A stretch of 37,898 bases of DNA from an uncultured Bacilli bacterium. Lineage in GTDB: Bacteria > Bacillota_I > Bacilli_A > RF39 > UBA660. Where the stretch lies: NCBI GenBank assembly GCA_944358445.1, contig CALVRC010000015.1, positions 1 to 37,898 on the forward strand, written 5' to 3'. Both the position numbers and the translations under genes were made by a program. Under the pieces are notes generated by a model. That model did not search any database, was not told the DNA's origin, and saw only the letters and a program-made list of their open reading frames with translations. The first letter of the stretch is position 1. Every line of letters begins with the position of its first letter. Positions 1 through 9,058 of this stretch are shown one piece after another.

Positions 1-7
1 ATTACAA

Positions 8-84
<77 letters not shown>

Positions 85-102
85 AACTCATGCAACAAAT
101 AC

Positions 103-131
103 ATTATACTATATATTTACAAAAATTTCAA
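103..131 (-). promoter_or_regulatory. Promoter of the tRNA-Arg(TCT) gene
   Basis: On the minus strand, TTGAAA (131-126) and TATAAT (108-103) are separated by 17 bases. The start would fall a few bases before the tRNA 5' end at 84. This is a good housekeeping-sigma promoter. Confidence 0.65.
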
Positions 132-209
132 TTTTTTTATAATTTTTTTATAAAAAACTTTATAAAAATGTTAAAATAAAAATGTAATAATAGAGAGGGG
201 AATAATAAA

Positions 210-1430
210 ATGAATGATGTTGTAGTTAAAAAAAATAAATCAGGAGGAATATTGGTTGGAATAATTTTTATATTAGCAGGAATATTCTTACTCTGGTTTA
301 ATGAAGGAAGAACAGTTAAAACTAAAGCGGCAATAATGGAAGCGGAAGACGAGTATATTGATGTTAGTAGTGAAACAATCGACAAAAATAACGAAGGAAA
401 ACTAATTGCTACTAATGGTAAGTTAGAAGTTTCTTATGATGGCGCAACAGATACCACATTTGATATTCATGTTGCTAAGCCAAAATTAAAAAGAACGGTA
501 GAAATGTATCAATGGAAAGAAACATGTGAAGATAATAATGGTAATGAAGTTTGTAGATATAGCATGGTATGGGATGATGAGATTATAAATTCAAATGCTT
601 TTGAAGACGCTACACATAATAATCCAAGTTCAATGCCATATAGTAGTGAGACCTTCACCGCCGATGGTAGCAAAATAGGAGGTTTCTCATTAGATAGAGA
701 ATTATTAAATCAATTAAATGCTGATAAAAAAATAAATTTACAAGATTCTGCAAAGATTACTAATATGGGGTTAACTAATGATGGTACATATTATACAAAT
801 GTCCAAAATGAAACACCTAAAGTAGGTGATATCAGAATTAGTTTTTCATACAGTGATGCAACTAACGTAAGTGTTTTAGCAGTTCAAAATAATAATGGCT
901 TTAGTAAATTTACATCAAAAGAAGGATATTCAATTTATGAATTAGAAGAAGGTACTTTAACAGGAAAGCAAATATTACAAAAACTCTCAGATGAAAACAA
1001 CATGACAAAATGGATTTTTAGATTAATGGGCACTATATTTATAATTGGTGGATTTGCTGCTATTATATCACCACTACAAAGATTAGCTAATTTTATTCCA
1101 TTTTTTGGAACAGTATTTGGTTGGGTTACAGGCTTTGCAACATTCATATTAGGCCTAGCCTTAAGTTTAATAGTTATTGCACTAGCGTGGCTTCGTTATA
1201 GACCATTACTTTCAATTGGATTGCTAATAGGTGTATTAATAGTGATTATATTAACCAAAAAATTAAAAACAAAAAATAACACTAATAAAAAAGAAATTAA
1301 CACACAACCAGTAAATATTCAAAATACATCAGTTGATATAACAAATACTCAACCACAAACACCAATCCAACCTACAAATAACACAAATGAATTAAATCAA
1401 AATAATATAAACTCAAATAATACAAAATAA
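210..1430 (+). CDS. TMEM43-family membrane protein
   Basis: This 406-residue protein has one N-terminal membrane segment (about residues 12-30) ending in WFNEGR, a long extracytoplasmic region, and a cluster of hydrophobic segments at about 267-350. A Thr/Asn/Gln-rich tail follows (about 355-406). The order and the GIFLLWFNEGR motif match the TMEM43 (DUF1625) family, whose bacterial members have no settled function. The start has an AGAGGGG ribosome site. The gene stands alone and ends at a strong bidirectional terminator. The low-complexity tail looks lineage-specific. The family call is fairly secure and the role is unknown. Confidence 0.75.
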   Translation: MNDVVVKKNKSGGILVGIIFILAGIFLLWFNEGRTVKTKAAIMEAEDEYIDVSSETIDKNNEGKLIATNGKLEVSYDGATDTTFDIHVAKPKLKRTVEMYQWKETCEDNNGNEVCRYSMVWDDEIINSNAFEDATHNNPSSMPYSSETFTADGSKIGGFSLDRELLNQLNADKKINLQDSAKITNMGLTNDGTYYTNVQNETPKVGDIRISFSYSDATNVSVLAVQNNNGFSKFTSKEGYSIYELEEGTLTGKQILQKLSDENNMTKWIFRLMGTIFIIGGFAAIISPLQRLANFIPFFGTVFGWVTGFATFILGLALSLIVIALAWLRYRPLLSIGLLIGVLIVIILTKKLKTKNNTNKKEINTQPVNIQNTSVDITNTQPQTPIQPTNNTNELNQNNINSNNTK

Positions 1431-1460
1431 AATAGTGAAAAAATCACTATTTTATTTTTT
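1429..1460. terminator. Bidirectional intrinsic terminator
   Basis: AAAATAGTGA (1429-1438) and TCACTATTTT (1444-1453) form a perfect 10-bp stem with an A-only loop. A T-run follows on the plus strand and an A-run precedes it, so it serves both the TMEM43-like gene and the convergent gene at 1447-2022. Confidence 0.85.
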
Positions 1461-2022
1461 TAATTTTATCTTTAATCTTTTCTGGATGTACAAAATTATT
1501 GTAAGTTATTTCAGAAACCGCAAGTTCAATAAAATTGTCATCATGATTAGCTAATTTACGGTTTACATTTCTAACATGTTCAAAAGTATCTTTATAAAAA
1601 TTATAGGCCTCAACATAATCTCCTTGAATAGAATAAAAATGATTATCATCTAAATCACCATTTATTTTAGCAATCACCTTATGTTCATCATATAACTTGT
1701 CTAATTCATACTGTTTAAAATATTTTGTTACGCCACAGTTAAGGCAAAGACACTTATAAGAGTAAGTATTATTATCACCATTTGTAACACAAAAATATAA
1801 AGGATGTTCACATTTTTCTCTACTGTTTTTCATGTATTCATAAACATTTTTATTTTTTTCTTTTTTAACACTTTCAAGTTGATTATGAATAAAAATATAT
1901 AATTGTACCTTTTCGTCCTCTAAAAGCTTTTCTTCACATTCTTGAAGTCTTTTAAGTTTTCCATCAAAAAGCCCCTGTAACTCATCAACCCCTTTTTCAA
2001 TATCTAATATTGATAAGCTCAT
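1447..2022 (-). CDS. Unknown protein with a possible zinc-binding Cys cluster
   Basis: I do not recognise this 191-residue soluble protein. The N-terminal ~60 residues are charged and look helical (heptad-like, possibly coiled coil). A central cysteine group, EKCEHPLYFC followed by CLCLNCG (about residues 69-97), could bind zinc like a ribbon or knuckle. The C-terminal part is acidic then lysine-rich. It has its own promoter (TTGACT, 17 bases, TATAAT) and a good GGAGGG ribosome site. It diverges from the unknown gene upstream of enolase and converges on the TMEM43-like gene. Confidence 0.6.
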   Translation of the reverse strand: MSLSILDIEKGVDELQGLFDGKLKRLQECEEKLLEDEKVQLYIFIHNQLESVKKEKNKNVYEYMKNSREKCEHPLYFCVTNGDNNTYSYKCLCLNCGVTKYFKQYELDKLYDEHKVIAKINGDLDDNHFYSIQGDYVEAYNFYKDTFEHVRNVNRKLANHDDNFIELAVSEITYNNFVHPEKIKDKIKKIK

Positions 2023-2040
2023 ATTAACCCTCCTGAAATC

Positions 2041-2069
2041 ATTATAGACACCACAAAAAGCAAAGTCAA
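2041..2069 (-). promoter_or_regulatory. Promoter of the 191-residue gene
   Basis: On the minus strand TTGACT (2069-2064) and TATAAT (2046-2041) are 17 bases apart, a few tens of bases before the start codon at 2022. Confidence 0.7.
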
Positions 2070-2089
2070 TAAAATCGTTCTCATTTTAA

Positions 2090-2117
2090 TTACAATTTTA
2101 AAAAAAAATGATATAAT
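2090..2117 (+). promoter_or_regulatory. Promoter of the unknown gene-eno-pilin operon
   Basis: TTACAA (2090-2095), a 16-base spacer and TATAAT (2112-2117) lie just before the start codon at 2133. The transcript leader would be short. Confidence 0.55.
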
Positions 2118-2132
2118 TATACTGGTGATAAT

Positions 2133-2852
2133 ATGAGCGAAAATATAAATAAAAGTGATTTACTAACTATAGAAGATTTTTTTGAAAAGTTTAAAACAAA
2201 CTTAAAACAAGATTTGAATATTTATGAATCTTTAGATGATGAAGAATATCAAGAAATATTAACATCAATTATAAAAGAATATGAAAGTGAATTTTATAAT
2301 GATTTTTCTGATATATTTATTTATAATTATTACCAAAACCTTTTAAATAGCGGTGTAATGAATCAAATTATAGAATTTGTTAGAAACAAAGTTGCTTTAA
2401 ATAATACAGGAAAAGAAGACGTACTTAAAGCAGAAAGAACAGTTTGTAAAGATATTTTGTACCTCTACGGTTTTGAGTTCATTCAAGAAAAAGATAACTC
2501 AGAAAATAAACTTATAAGTAAAATAACTGGGAAAAAAATTCCCATAAACTATTTAGCCGCTCAAATAATCACAAATGATGATGTTTTCTTTATACCACCA
2601 AAAGGAGATCCTAAGCTAAGAGGACCACACGTTAATTATACAATTGAATATGGTTTAGATTATTGGTTAAAATATAAAGAGCAAATATCAAATTACATAA
2701 AAAAATTTGAAAAATCACATCCAACAGATTATATAGATGATTTAAATGATTATAGATATTGGTTAAACAAATATCGTGTATTTACAAATTTATTAAATCA
2801 AACAAATACATTAAAAGAAATGAAAGAAGGAGAAAAACATGTCAAAAATTAA
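2133..2852 (+). CDS. Unknown acidic protein upstream of enolase
   Basis: This 239-residue protein has no signal peptide or membrane segment. The N-terminal ~100 residues are acidic and predicted helical. A middle segment contains [17 protein letters not shown] (about 152-168). The C terminus is rich in Lys/Asn/Tyr. I see no known catalytic motif. Its 3' end overlaps the enolase start by 14 bases and encodes that gene's AAGGAG ribosome site, so the two are translationally coupled. This is a genuine gene of unknown role in a housekeeping operon. Confidence 0.6.
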   Translation: MSENINKSDLLTIEDFFEKFKTNLKQDLNIYESLDDEEYQEILTSIIKEYESEFYNDFSDIFIYNYYQNLLNSGVMNQIIEFVRNKVALNNTGKEDVLKAERTVCKDILYLYGFEFIQEKDNSENKLISKITGKKIPINYLAAQIITNDDVFFIPPKGDPKLRGPHVNYTIEYGLDYWLKYKEQISNYIKKFEKSHPTDYIDDLNDYRYWLNKYRVFTNLLNQTNTLKEMKEGEKHVKN

Positions 2853-4077
2853 AGATATAAAAGCAAGAGAAATTTTGGATTCTAGAGGAAATCCAACAGT
2901 TGAAGTAGATGTAATATTAGAAAATGGAGTTATGGGTAGAGCCGCAGTTCCATCAGGTGCCTCTACAGGTGAAAGAGAAGCACTAGAACTAAGAGATAAT
3001 GATCCAAAAAGATATATGGGAAAAGGTGTATTAACTGCTGTAAATAATGTAAATAATATTTTAAAAAAATCATTAATTGGAATGGAATCTAATGATCAAA
3101 GAAAAATAGATGAAACATTATTGAATTTAGACGGTACAGAAACCAAATCAAAATATGGTGCAAACGCAATACTAGGCATTTCCTTAGCTAATCTAAAAGC
3201 TGCGGCCATAGATAATAATAAAGCACTATTTGAGTATGTAGGAAAAGAGTATTCTATGCCGAGGGCCATGATGAATATATTAAATGGAGGAGCTCATGCT
3301 GATAATGGATTAGATTTCCAAGAATTTATGATTATTCCAGAAGCTGAAACCTTTAGTAAAAGATTACAAATAGGTAGTGAAGTATTTCATCATTTGAAAA
3401 GCGTTTTAAATAAAGCTGGATATCATACCGGAGTAGGAGATGAAGGTGGATTTGCCCCTAATTTAAACACCAACGAAGAAGCTTTAGAATTATTAATCAA
3501 AGCCATTAATGAAGCTGGATACACTCCAGGAAAAGATGTCAATTTTGCCATTGATGTCGCAGCTAGTGAATTTTATGAAAATGGAATTTATAATCTAAAA
3601 GGAGCTAATTTAAAATTAACTACTGACGAGTTAATAGATTACTATCAAACTTTGTTAGATAAATATCCAATTATTTCCATAGAAGACCCGGTTGACGAAA
3701 ACGACTGGGAAGGATTTCAAAAAATGACTGAAAAATATGGTGATAAAATCCAGCTAGTTGGAGATGATTTATTTGTTACTAACAAAAAATATCTTCAAAA
3801 AGGTATTGATATGCATGCTGGAAACGCTATTTTAATTAAAATAAATCAAATAGGAACCATTACAGAAACATTAGAAACAATTAATTTGGCTAAACAAAAC
3901 GGATATAATACAATTATTTCTCACCGTAGCGGAGAAACAGAAGATACATCAATTGCAGATCTAGCAGTAGGATTAGACTTAAAGCAAATTAAAACAGGTT
4001 CACTTTCTAGAACTGATAGAACCTGTAAATACAATGAATTATTAAGAATTGAAGAGGTAATTAATGATGAAAAATAA
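2839..4077 (+). CDS. eno: Enolase
   Basis: Enolase converts 2-phosphoglycerate to phosphoenolpyruvate in glycolysis. The N terminus [15 protein letters not shown], the lid loop [15 protein letters not shown], the catalytic Glu in [10 protein letters not shown] (E202), the metal ligands (D239, E282, D309) and the catalytic Lys in LIKINQIGT (K334) are all present. [10 protein letters not shown] near residue 361 is also conserved. At 412 residues it is slightly shorter than the usual ~430, mainly at the C terminus. The start at 2839 follows AAGGAG. It overlaps the genes on both sides, which suggests one transcript. Confidence 0.98.
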   Translation: MSKIKDIKAREILDSRGNPTVEVDVILENGVMGRAAVPSGASTGEREALELRDNDPKRYMGKGVLTAVNNVNNILKKSLIGMESNDQRKIDETLLNLDGTETKSKYGANAILGISLANLKAAAIDNNKALFEYVGKEYSMPRAMMNILNGGAHADNGLDFQEFMIIPEAETFSKRLQIGSEVFHHLKSVLNKAGYHTGVGDEGGFAPNLNTNEEALELLIKAINEAGYTPGKDVNFAIDVAASEFYENGIYNLKGANLKLTTDELIDYYQTLLDKYPIISIEDPVDENDWEGFQKMTEKYGDKIQLVGDDLFVTNKKYLQKGIDMHAGNAILIKINQIGTITETLETINLAKQNGYNTIISHRSGETEDTSIADLAVGLDLKQIKTGSLSRTDRTCKYNELLRIEEVINDEK

Positions 4078-4453
4078 AGGCTTTACTCTAATCGAATTAC
4101 TAGGTGTCATTGTAATACTATCACTTTTACTTGTGCTTATTATTCCAAACGTAACTGGAAGTATCAAAAAAGGTCAAGAAAATGCTGATCAAGATACTAA
4201 AGACTCAATAGTTTTAGCCGCTAAAAACTGGTTAAGTGATCATAAAACTGAAATTACTTCATGGCCATATACTGTAAATGTATCAACTTTACAAAATGAA
4301 GGATATTTAGAAAAAAACATTACTTTACCATCTAATTCTAGTTGTAGTCTAAATGGTGCCTCAGTTAAAATAACTAAAACAGAAACAAAAAATAATGTAA
4401 AGTATGACTACACATATAATGACCCGGCTAATTTTCCGGATGAATGCAAATAA
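4064..4453 (+). CDS. Type IV pilin-like (competence-type pseudopilin) protein
   Basis: This 129-residue protein opens with a class III prepilin signal, [17 protein letters not shown]. Cleavage would come after the Gly, the mature protein would start with N-methyl-Phe, and the conserved Glu sits at +5. A single hydrophobic helix follows. The C-terminal domain is short, Asn/Thr/Ser-rich, with two cysteines that could form a disulfide. The start overlaps the enolase stop by 14 bases (GAAGAGG ribosome site, tandem ATGATG). The assembly ATPase is 27 kb away at 31426-32781, so the pilus genes are scattered. It is probably a major pilin or ComGC-like subunit. Confidence 0.85.
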   Translation: MMKNKGFTLIELLGVIVILSLLLVLIIPNVTGSIKKGQENADQDTKDSIVLAAKNWLSDHKTEITSWPYTVNVSTLQNEGYLEKNITLPSNSSCSLNGASVKITKTETKNNVKYDYTYNDPANFPDECK

Positions 4454-4483
4454 AAAGACGTTTTAAATTTTAACGTCTTTTTT
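4452..4483. terminator. Bidirectional intrinsic terminator between the pilin and RNase J genes
   Basis: AAAAAGACGTT (4452-4462) pairs perfectly with AACGTCTTTTT (4472-4482). The hairpin overlaps the last codons of the minus-strand RNase J gene and ends the plus-strand eno-pilin transcript. Confidence 0.8.
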
Positions 4484-6142
4484 GATATTCATAATAACTG
4501 GTAAAATAATTGGTTTTCTTCCAGTATGTAAACTAATATAATCATTTAAAGTATTAACAACTTCTGTTTTAATATCTGCATAATTAACGCCAGTTTTAAT
4601 TTTATTATTAATAGCATCTCTAGCTAAAAATTCTAGTTTCTTAAGTAAATCTAAATTATCATTAACAAGAACAAAACCCCTTGTAATAATATTAGGATTA
4701 GTTAATAGTTTACCGTTTTGTACATCTATATTAGCAATAACAACAACAATTCCGTCATTAGCCATTATCTTACGGTCCTTCATTACCGCATTACTAACTT
4801 CACCAATTCTATTACCATCGACGTATGTATCACCAGCTAAAATATGGCCAACTTTTTTAACCACACCTTTTTTCATTGAAAGTACATCACCATTACCTAA
4901 AACAAAAGTATTTTCTTTAGGTATATCACATTCCATAGCAATATCGGCATGTTTTTTAAGCATTCTATACTCACCGTGGAAAGGCATAAAATATTTAGGA
5001 TTCGCAAGTCTAATCATCCATTTTAATTCCTCTTCATTCGCATGGCCAGAAGCATGTATGTCACTTAAAGATGTATTAGTATAAACTGTTATTCCCTTTA
5101 AATATAATTTATTAATTGTTCTAGAAATACTTAAAGCATTACCAGGAATAGCAGAAGACGAAAATACAACAACATCATCACTACGTAACTTTATATGTCT
5201 AAAAGTACCGTTAGCTAGTCTACTTAAAGCCGCAAGTGGCTCACCTTGTGTACCAGTACAAAGCAAACATACTTTATTTGAAGGAAGGCGAGTAGCTTCA
5301 TCTGGAGAAATAAATAATTCCTTATGTTTAATATATCCACCTTCAATAGAAATTTCAATATTATTTTCCATACTTCTACCAAATACTGCTATTTTTCTTC
5401 CATGTCTTTTACATGTATCAACAATATGTTTTAACCTATATATATTTGAAGCGAATGTCGCAATAATAATTCTACTGTCATGTTTATTAAATAAATCTTC
5501 TAAAGCATCATCCACCTTAGATTCACTTGTACTTATACCAGAATTCATCGCATTAGTACTATCACTTAAAAGTAATGTAACGCCTTCAGAACCTAACTTC
5601 GCAATTTTTTGAACATCAGCCATTGGTCCAATAGGAGTTAAGTCAAATTTAAAATCACCCGTTGTCATAATAACACCATCTGGAGTATGAATTACAATAC
5701 CATGTGAATCAGGAATAGAGTGAGTTGTTCTATAAAATTCTACCCACATATTTTTAAATCTATAAACGCTTTTTTCATTATAAACATATAAATTATTATA
5801 TTTTATTTTCCTATCTTCTAATTTTCTTCTAATCAAAGCGGCTGCTTGATTAGGCGCATAAATCGCTGGAATATTAACCTCAGAAAGTAAAAATGGAATA
5901 CCGCCAATATGGTCTTCATGGCCATGAGTAATGAATAAACCCTTTATTTTACTTTCATTTTGTTTTAAAAATGTAAAATCCGGAATAACATAATCAATTC
6001 CTAAAAGTTCCCCACCAGGGAATATAACACCCGCATCAGTAATAATAATTTCATCATTATGCATCACAAGATACATATTTTTTCCGACTTCACCAAGTCC
6101 GCCTAAAGCGAAAATGTAAGTCTCATCTTTGTTAAACTTCAT
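4463..6142 (-). CDS. rnjA: Ribonuclease J
   Basis: This 559-residue metallo-beta-lactamase/beta-CASP nuclease is the usual RNase J length. The zinc motif THGHEDHIGG is at about 72-81 (H73, H75, D77, H78). HSIPDS near residue 142, TGDFKFD near 162, and later HASGHA and PFHGEYRML segments are present. RNase J carries out 5'-3' exonuclease and endonuclease steps in mRNA turnover and 16S rRNA maturation in Bacillota. It has its own consensus promoter and an AAAGGAG site. Whether it is the J1 or J2 paralogue cannot be decided from one sequence. Confidence 0.95.
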   Translation of the reverse strand: MKFNKDETYIFALGGLGEVGKNMYLVMHNDEIIITDAGVIFPGGELLGIDYVIPDFTFLKQNESKIKGLFITHGHEDHIGGIPFLLSEVNIPAIYAPNQAAALIRRKLEDRKIKYNNLYVYNEKSVYRFKNMWVEFYRTTHSIPDSHGIVIHTPDGVIMTTGDFKFDLTPIGPMADVQKIAKLGSEGVTLLLSDSTNAMNSGISTSESKVDDALEDLFNKHDSRIIIATFASNIYRLKHIVDTCKRHGRKIAVFGRSMENNIEISIEGGYIKHKELFISPDEATRLPSNKVCLLCTGTQGEPLAALSRLANGTFRHIKLRSDDVVVFSSSAIPGNALSISRTINKLYLKGITVYTNTSLSDIHASGHANEEELKWMIRLANPKYFMPFHGEYRMLKKHADIAMECDIPKENTFVLGNGDVLSMKKGVVKKVGHILAGDTYVDGNRIGEVSNAVMKDRKIMANDGIVVVIANIDVQNGKLLTNPNIITRGFVLVNDNLDLLKKLEFLARDAINNKIKTGVNYADIKTEVVNTLNDYISLHTGRKPIILPVIMNIKKDVKI

Positions 6143-6181
6143 TATAAACTCCTTTCTTTCAAAGTTAAAACTGACTATAAC

Positions 6182-6210
6182 ATTATATCTTTTTTTTTAT
6201 AATTTGACAA
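6182..6210 (-). promoter_or_regulatory. RNase J promoter
   Basis: On the minus strand TTGTCA (6210-6205), a 17-base spacer with a long A-run, and TATAAT (6187-6182). Confidence 0.75.
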
Positions 6211-6238
6211 GTTAACCAGCCTTAAATGAAAATAAACA

Positions 6239-6267
6239 TTGACAAAGATAGTTCAAAGAATTATAAT
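6239..6267 (+). promoter_or_regulatory. Full-consensus promoter of the 6295-7437 gene pair
   Basis: TTGACA (6239-6244), exactly 17 bases, then TATAAT (6262-6267). Both hexamers are perfect. The AAGGAGGGG ribosome site follows at about 6281, so the pair is likely to be strongly expressed. Confidence 0.85.
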
Positions 6268-6294
6268 ATTTAAACCTTATAAGGAGGGGAAATT

Positions 6295-6774
6295 ATGCAA
6301 GAAGAAAAAATTAAAGTAGCTTTGGGTGATTTATTATCAGAATTAGCAAAATTAACAAACACAAATCTTGATGAAATGGAAATTAATTTAGAATTTTTAC
6401 CAAATTTTATATATGGTGCTCACGAGAAGAATGAAATATTACATAAAAATATTCCAGAAAAATTAAATTTAAGTGTTATCTCAAATGATGTTGCACTAAA
6501 TTACACAATTACTAGTGATTTAAATGAACCACAAGCTGATGGTATTAGCTTATACGATCATACAGAAGTAATTCAAAAACATGCTTTAAAAGAGAAAGAT
6601 GTTGATTGGGATATAACATATATTATATTACCTAAAGAATCATTAAAAAATATTATATGCACGTTTGATATAAAAGATTTTATTGATTCACAAATTTATG
6701 ATGAAAGAATAACTGAAGCCATTATAGATAGTGCCCAAAAAAGCAAAACACAAAAAACATTAAAAAGGAGATAA
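6295..6774 (+). CDS. Unknown protein, paralogue of the next gene (copy A)
   Basis: I do not recognise this 159-residue soluble protein. Near its N terminus is IKVALGDLLSELAKLTNTN followed by LDEMEINLEF. This resembles VYIKIGDLIEEISNITNI and IENLQTDLTY in the downstream gene, so the two share a domain. No catalytic motif, signal peptide or membrane segment is visible. It has a perfect consensus promoter and a very strong AAGGAGGGG ribosome site, which suggests an abundant protein. Three bases separate it from the next start. The role is unknown. Confidence 0.6.
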   Translation: MQEEKIKVALGDLLSELAKLTNTNLDEMEINLEFLPNFIYGAHEKNEILHKNIPEKLNLSVISNDVALNYTITSDLNEPQADGISLYDHTEVIQKHALKEKDVDWDITYIILPKESLKNIICTFDIKDFIDSQIYDERITEAIIDSAQKSKTQKTLKRR

Positions 6775-6777
6775 ATT

Positions 6778-7437
6778 ATGAAAAAGGATAACCAAATTGA
6801 TGACTTTTTATCATTGAATAGTAAAAAGAATTATATAGTAAATCATCTTGATCAATTAAACAACGAATTTGAACAAATAATTGCACCACTAAAAGAAACT
6901 TTAGAAGATATAAACAAAAAAATATATAATTTAAACAATGTAGAAGTATATATTAAAATAGGTGATTTAATAGAAGAAATATCAAATATAACAAATATTG
7001 ACATTGAAAATTTACAAACAGATTTAACATATACAAGAAGCTATTTATTAATTCCAGAAAGTGGTGTATTAAATATGTCAGATTTATCTCCAACCGTTTT
7101 AAATCTTGAAATATATTTAAATAAACTTAACCCACTAGTTAATACTTCGTTAACCTTAAATTTTAACGATATTTGTGCGAATGCTAAAACTTTATTTGAT
7201 AATACTGAAATATCTAACTTTATAAAAGAAAATTTATTTAAAATAGCTATTGATAAAGAAGCTATACCATACGTTATGTTTAAAGTGAATTTGCACTCAT
7301 TAAATAAACAAGATACCTTAAAAAATAAAGCTATTTTAAATTGCTTAGAAAATGAAAAATACTTGACAGAAAAAGATATTGATAAACTAAAAAAGAAAAA
7401 TGAAAGACAATACAAAAAAGGGCTTTTGAATAGATAA
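6778..7437 (+). CDS. Unknown protein, paralogue of the previous gene (copy B)
   Basis: This 219-residue protein carries the shared domain (VYIKIGDLIEEISNITNI, about residues 57-74) after an N-terminal extension that looks coiled-coil (residues ~10-55, regular Leu/Ile). A lysine-rich helical C terminus follows. It is the second gene of a two-gene operon with its own ribosome site (AAAGGAG) and a terminator right after the stop. An interaction with the shorter paralogue is plausible from context but not shown. No known family was recognised. Confidence 0.6.
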   Translation: MKKDNQIDDFLSLNSKKNYIVNHLDQLNNEFEQIIAPLKETLEDINKKIYNLNNVEVYIKIGDLIEEISNITNIDIENLQTDLTYTRSYLLIPESGVLNMSDLSPTVLNLEIYLNKLNPLVNTSLTLNFNDICANAKTLFDNTEISNFIKENLFKIAIDKEAIPYVMFKVNLHSLNKQDTLKNKAILNCLENEKYLTEKDIDKLKKKNERQYKKGLLNR

Positions 7438-7468
7438 GTGAATACTCAAAACATTCACTTTTTATTTT
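7436..7468 (+). terminator. Intrinsic terminator
   Basis: AAGTGAAT (7436-7443) pairs with ATTCACTT (7453-7460), followed by TTTATTTTT. It ends the paralogue pair operon. Confidence 0.8.
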
Positions 7469-7494
7469 TACAAATTTCTTAAAAAATATAAAAT
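7467..7494 (+). promoter_or_regulatory. Promoter of the noncoding transcript upstream of ftsY
   Basis: TTTACA (7467-7472), 16 bases, TAAAAT (7489-7494). It lies between two terminators, so any transcript from here would be independent of both neighbouring genes. Confidence 0.45.
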
Positions 7495-7499
7495 TTGTA

Positions 7500-7731
7500 A
7501 ATTTTCCGTGTAACCAAGATAAATAATTTCAGAAAGCATTAAAGTAACTGTACAAATCCGCCATTAAGTTACAGAGTATAAAACAGAAAGAATATTTCCA
7601 CTAACCAGTGAATCAAAAAGCATAGAAGTAACACGATTGTAAATAAGCTAGTAATTTAAAATAAAGAAAACAATTCACTATAGTGTCATAAATATAAACC
7701 GTGAATTTATTTATAGTTTACGGTTTTTTCT
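7500..7731 (+). ncRNA. Candidate noncoding RNA, ~230 nt, with an internal imperfect repeat
   Basis: The 347 bases between 7437 and 7785 hold no open frame; there is no ATG on the plus strand from 7501 to 7730. A promoter-like element, a hairpin-rich body and a strong terminator (7697-7731) make a complete transcription unit. Inside, AAGCATTAAAGTAAC (7534-7548) recurs as AAGCATAGAAGTAAC (7619-7633), and TAACCA recurs at 7511 and 7602, giving two units about 85-91 bases apart. Local stems include GTAACT/AGTTAC (7544-7549/7567-7572), CACT/AGTG near 7600-7610 and CGTGT/ACACG (7507-7511/7631-7635). It does not fit SRP RNA, RNase P, tmRNA or any riboswitch I know. A 6S-like RNA is not excluded. Confidence 0.4.
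7697..7731 (+). terminator. Terminator of the noncoding transcript
   Basis: AAACCGTGAA pairs with TTTACGGTTT (10 bp with one G-T) and is followed by TTTTC. It sits upstream of ftsY and downstream of a separate terminator at 7436-7468. Confidence 0.75.
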
Positions 7732-7759
7732 TGATGTTTATAATAAAATAGTGTAAAAT
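7731..7759 (+). promoter_or_regulatory. ftsY-ylxM-herA promoter
   Basis: TTGATG (7731-7736), 17 bases, TAAAAT (7754-7759), with the start codon at 7785 after an AAGGTGATA site. Confidence 0.5.
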
Positions 7760-7784
7760 TATTATAGTAACAAGGTGATAAAAC

Positions 7785-8756
7785 ATGGGATTATTTGATA
7801 AATTTAAAAATATTTTTAAAAAAGAAGAAAAAGAAGAAGTAGAAATTTATGATAAAGGACTAGAAAAAACAAGAGATAATTTTTTGTCAGCTTTATTAAA
7901 TTTAAATAAAAACCATAAAATAGTTGATGATGAGTATTTTGAAAGTTTAGAAGAAATATTAATCATGTCTGATATTGGTGTTAATACTGTAATGGAGATA
8001 ATTGATAGATTAAAAAAACGTGTAAAAAAAGAAAATATCAAAACAGCTGACGAATTAAAAGACATTATAGTAGACGAAATGTTTATTATATATGTTGATG
8101 GAGATATAATTACTAATAAAATAAATTACGCAGAAGAAGGTCCAACAGTTATTTTATTTGTAGGTGTAAATGGTGCTGGAAAAACAACAACTATCGGTAA
8201 AATAGCTTATAAATTAAAAGAAGAAGGTAAAAAAGTTTTAATGATAGCAGGAGATACCTTTAGAGCTGGAGCTATTGAACAATTAGAAGAATGGGCAAAA
8301 AGAATTGGTGTTGACATAGTTTCAAAAGAAAATGCCGATCCAGTAAGTGTTATGTATGACGGTGTTAATAAAGCCAAAGAAGAAAACTATGACGTTGTTT
8401 TAATTGATACAGCAGGTAGACTTCAAAATAAAATTGGTTTGATGAAAGAATTAGAAAAAGTTAATAAAGTTATAGGAAAATTAATACCTAACGCCCCACA
8501 CGAAACATTACTTGTAATTGATGCTACTACTGGTCAAAACGGAATTAGCCAAGCTAAAAATTTTAAAGAAATAACAGACATCACTGGAATTGTTTTAACA
8601 AAATTAGATGGTACAGCTAAAGGTGGAATAGTTTTAGCTATCAAAGAAGAAACAAAAATACCAGTTAAATATGTTGGTTTAGGTGAAACAAAAGAAGATT
8701 TGAGAGTGTTTGATATTGAAAAATATATATATGGACTATTTAAAGGCATGGAATAA
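7785..8756 (+). CDS. ftsY: Signal recognition particle receptor FtsY
   Basis: FtsY is the SRP GTPase that docks Ffh-ribosome complexes at the membrane for co-translational protein insertion. This 323-residue form has a short charged N terminus (KKEEKEEVE), then the helical N domain. The G domain follows with G1 GVNGAGKTTT (127-136), DTFRAGA, the G3 DTAGRLQNK and G4 TKLDGTAKGG, ending in the typical GLGETKEDLRVFD. The N-terminal acidic A domain is minimal, as in many Bacilli. It overlaps ylxM (TAATG). Confidence 0.97.
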   Translation: MGLFDKFKNIFKKEEKEEVEIYDKGLEKTRDNFLSALLNLNKNHKIVDDEYFESLEEILIMSDIGVNTVMEIIDRLKKRVKKENIKTADELKDIIVDEMFIIYVDGDIITNKINYAEEGPTVILFVGVNGAGKTTTIGKIAYKLKEEGKKVLMIAGDTFRAGAIEQLEEWAKRIGVDIVSKENADPVSVMYDGVNKAKEENYDVVLIDTAGRLQNKIGLMKELEKVNKVIGKLIPNAPHETLLVIDATTGQNGISQAKNFKEITDITGIVLTKLDGTAKGGIVLAIKEETKIPVKYVGLGETKEDLRVFDIEKYIYGLFKGME

Positions 8757-9046
8757 TGGATAAGATAATTTATCTAACTAACTTATTTGATTATTATGGT
8801 GAACTACTGACAGATAAACAGCAAACATATTTCAAAGATTATTATTTCAATAATTTAACATTATCTGAAATAGCTGAAAATGAAAATGTTTCAAGAAACG
8901 CCATTCATAAACAAATAAAAGATAGTGAAAATAAACTATTAAATTATGAAAAAGTCTTAAAACAATATCAAAACAGTTTAAAAATAAAAGAAATTATTAA
9001 AGATTTAAATCCAGAAATAAAAAAACAAATAGAAGAACTATTATAG
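8756..9046 (+). CDS. ylxM: YlxM-family helix-turn-helix protein (UPF0122)
   Basis: This 96-residue protein matches YlxM. It begins ...NLFDYYGELLTDKQQTYF, has the HTH stretch LSEIAENENVSRNAIHKQI (about 40-58), and ends in a helical tail. YlxM is normally encoded between ftsY and ffh and has been linked to SRP function. Here it starts inside the ftsY stop codon, so it is translationally coupled, but the expected ffh does not follow. A HerA-like ATPase takes its place. Confidence 0.9.
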   Translation: MDKIIYLTNLFDYYGELLTDKQQTYFKDYYFNNLTLSEIAENENVSRNAIHKQIKDSENKLLNYEKVLKQYQNSLKIKEIIKDLNPEIKKQIEELL

Positions 9047-9058
9047 GGGAGGAAAAAT

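Noticed and set aside
7467-7731. Bacterial SRP RNA near ftsY
   Set aside because: The conserved apical motif (GGTCAGG...GGAAGGAAGCAGC-like) is absent.
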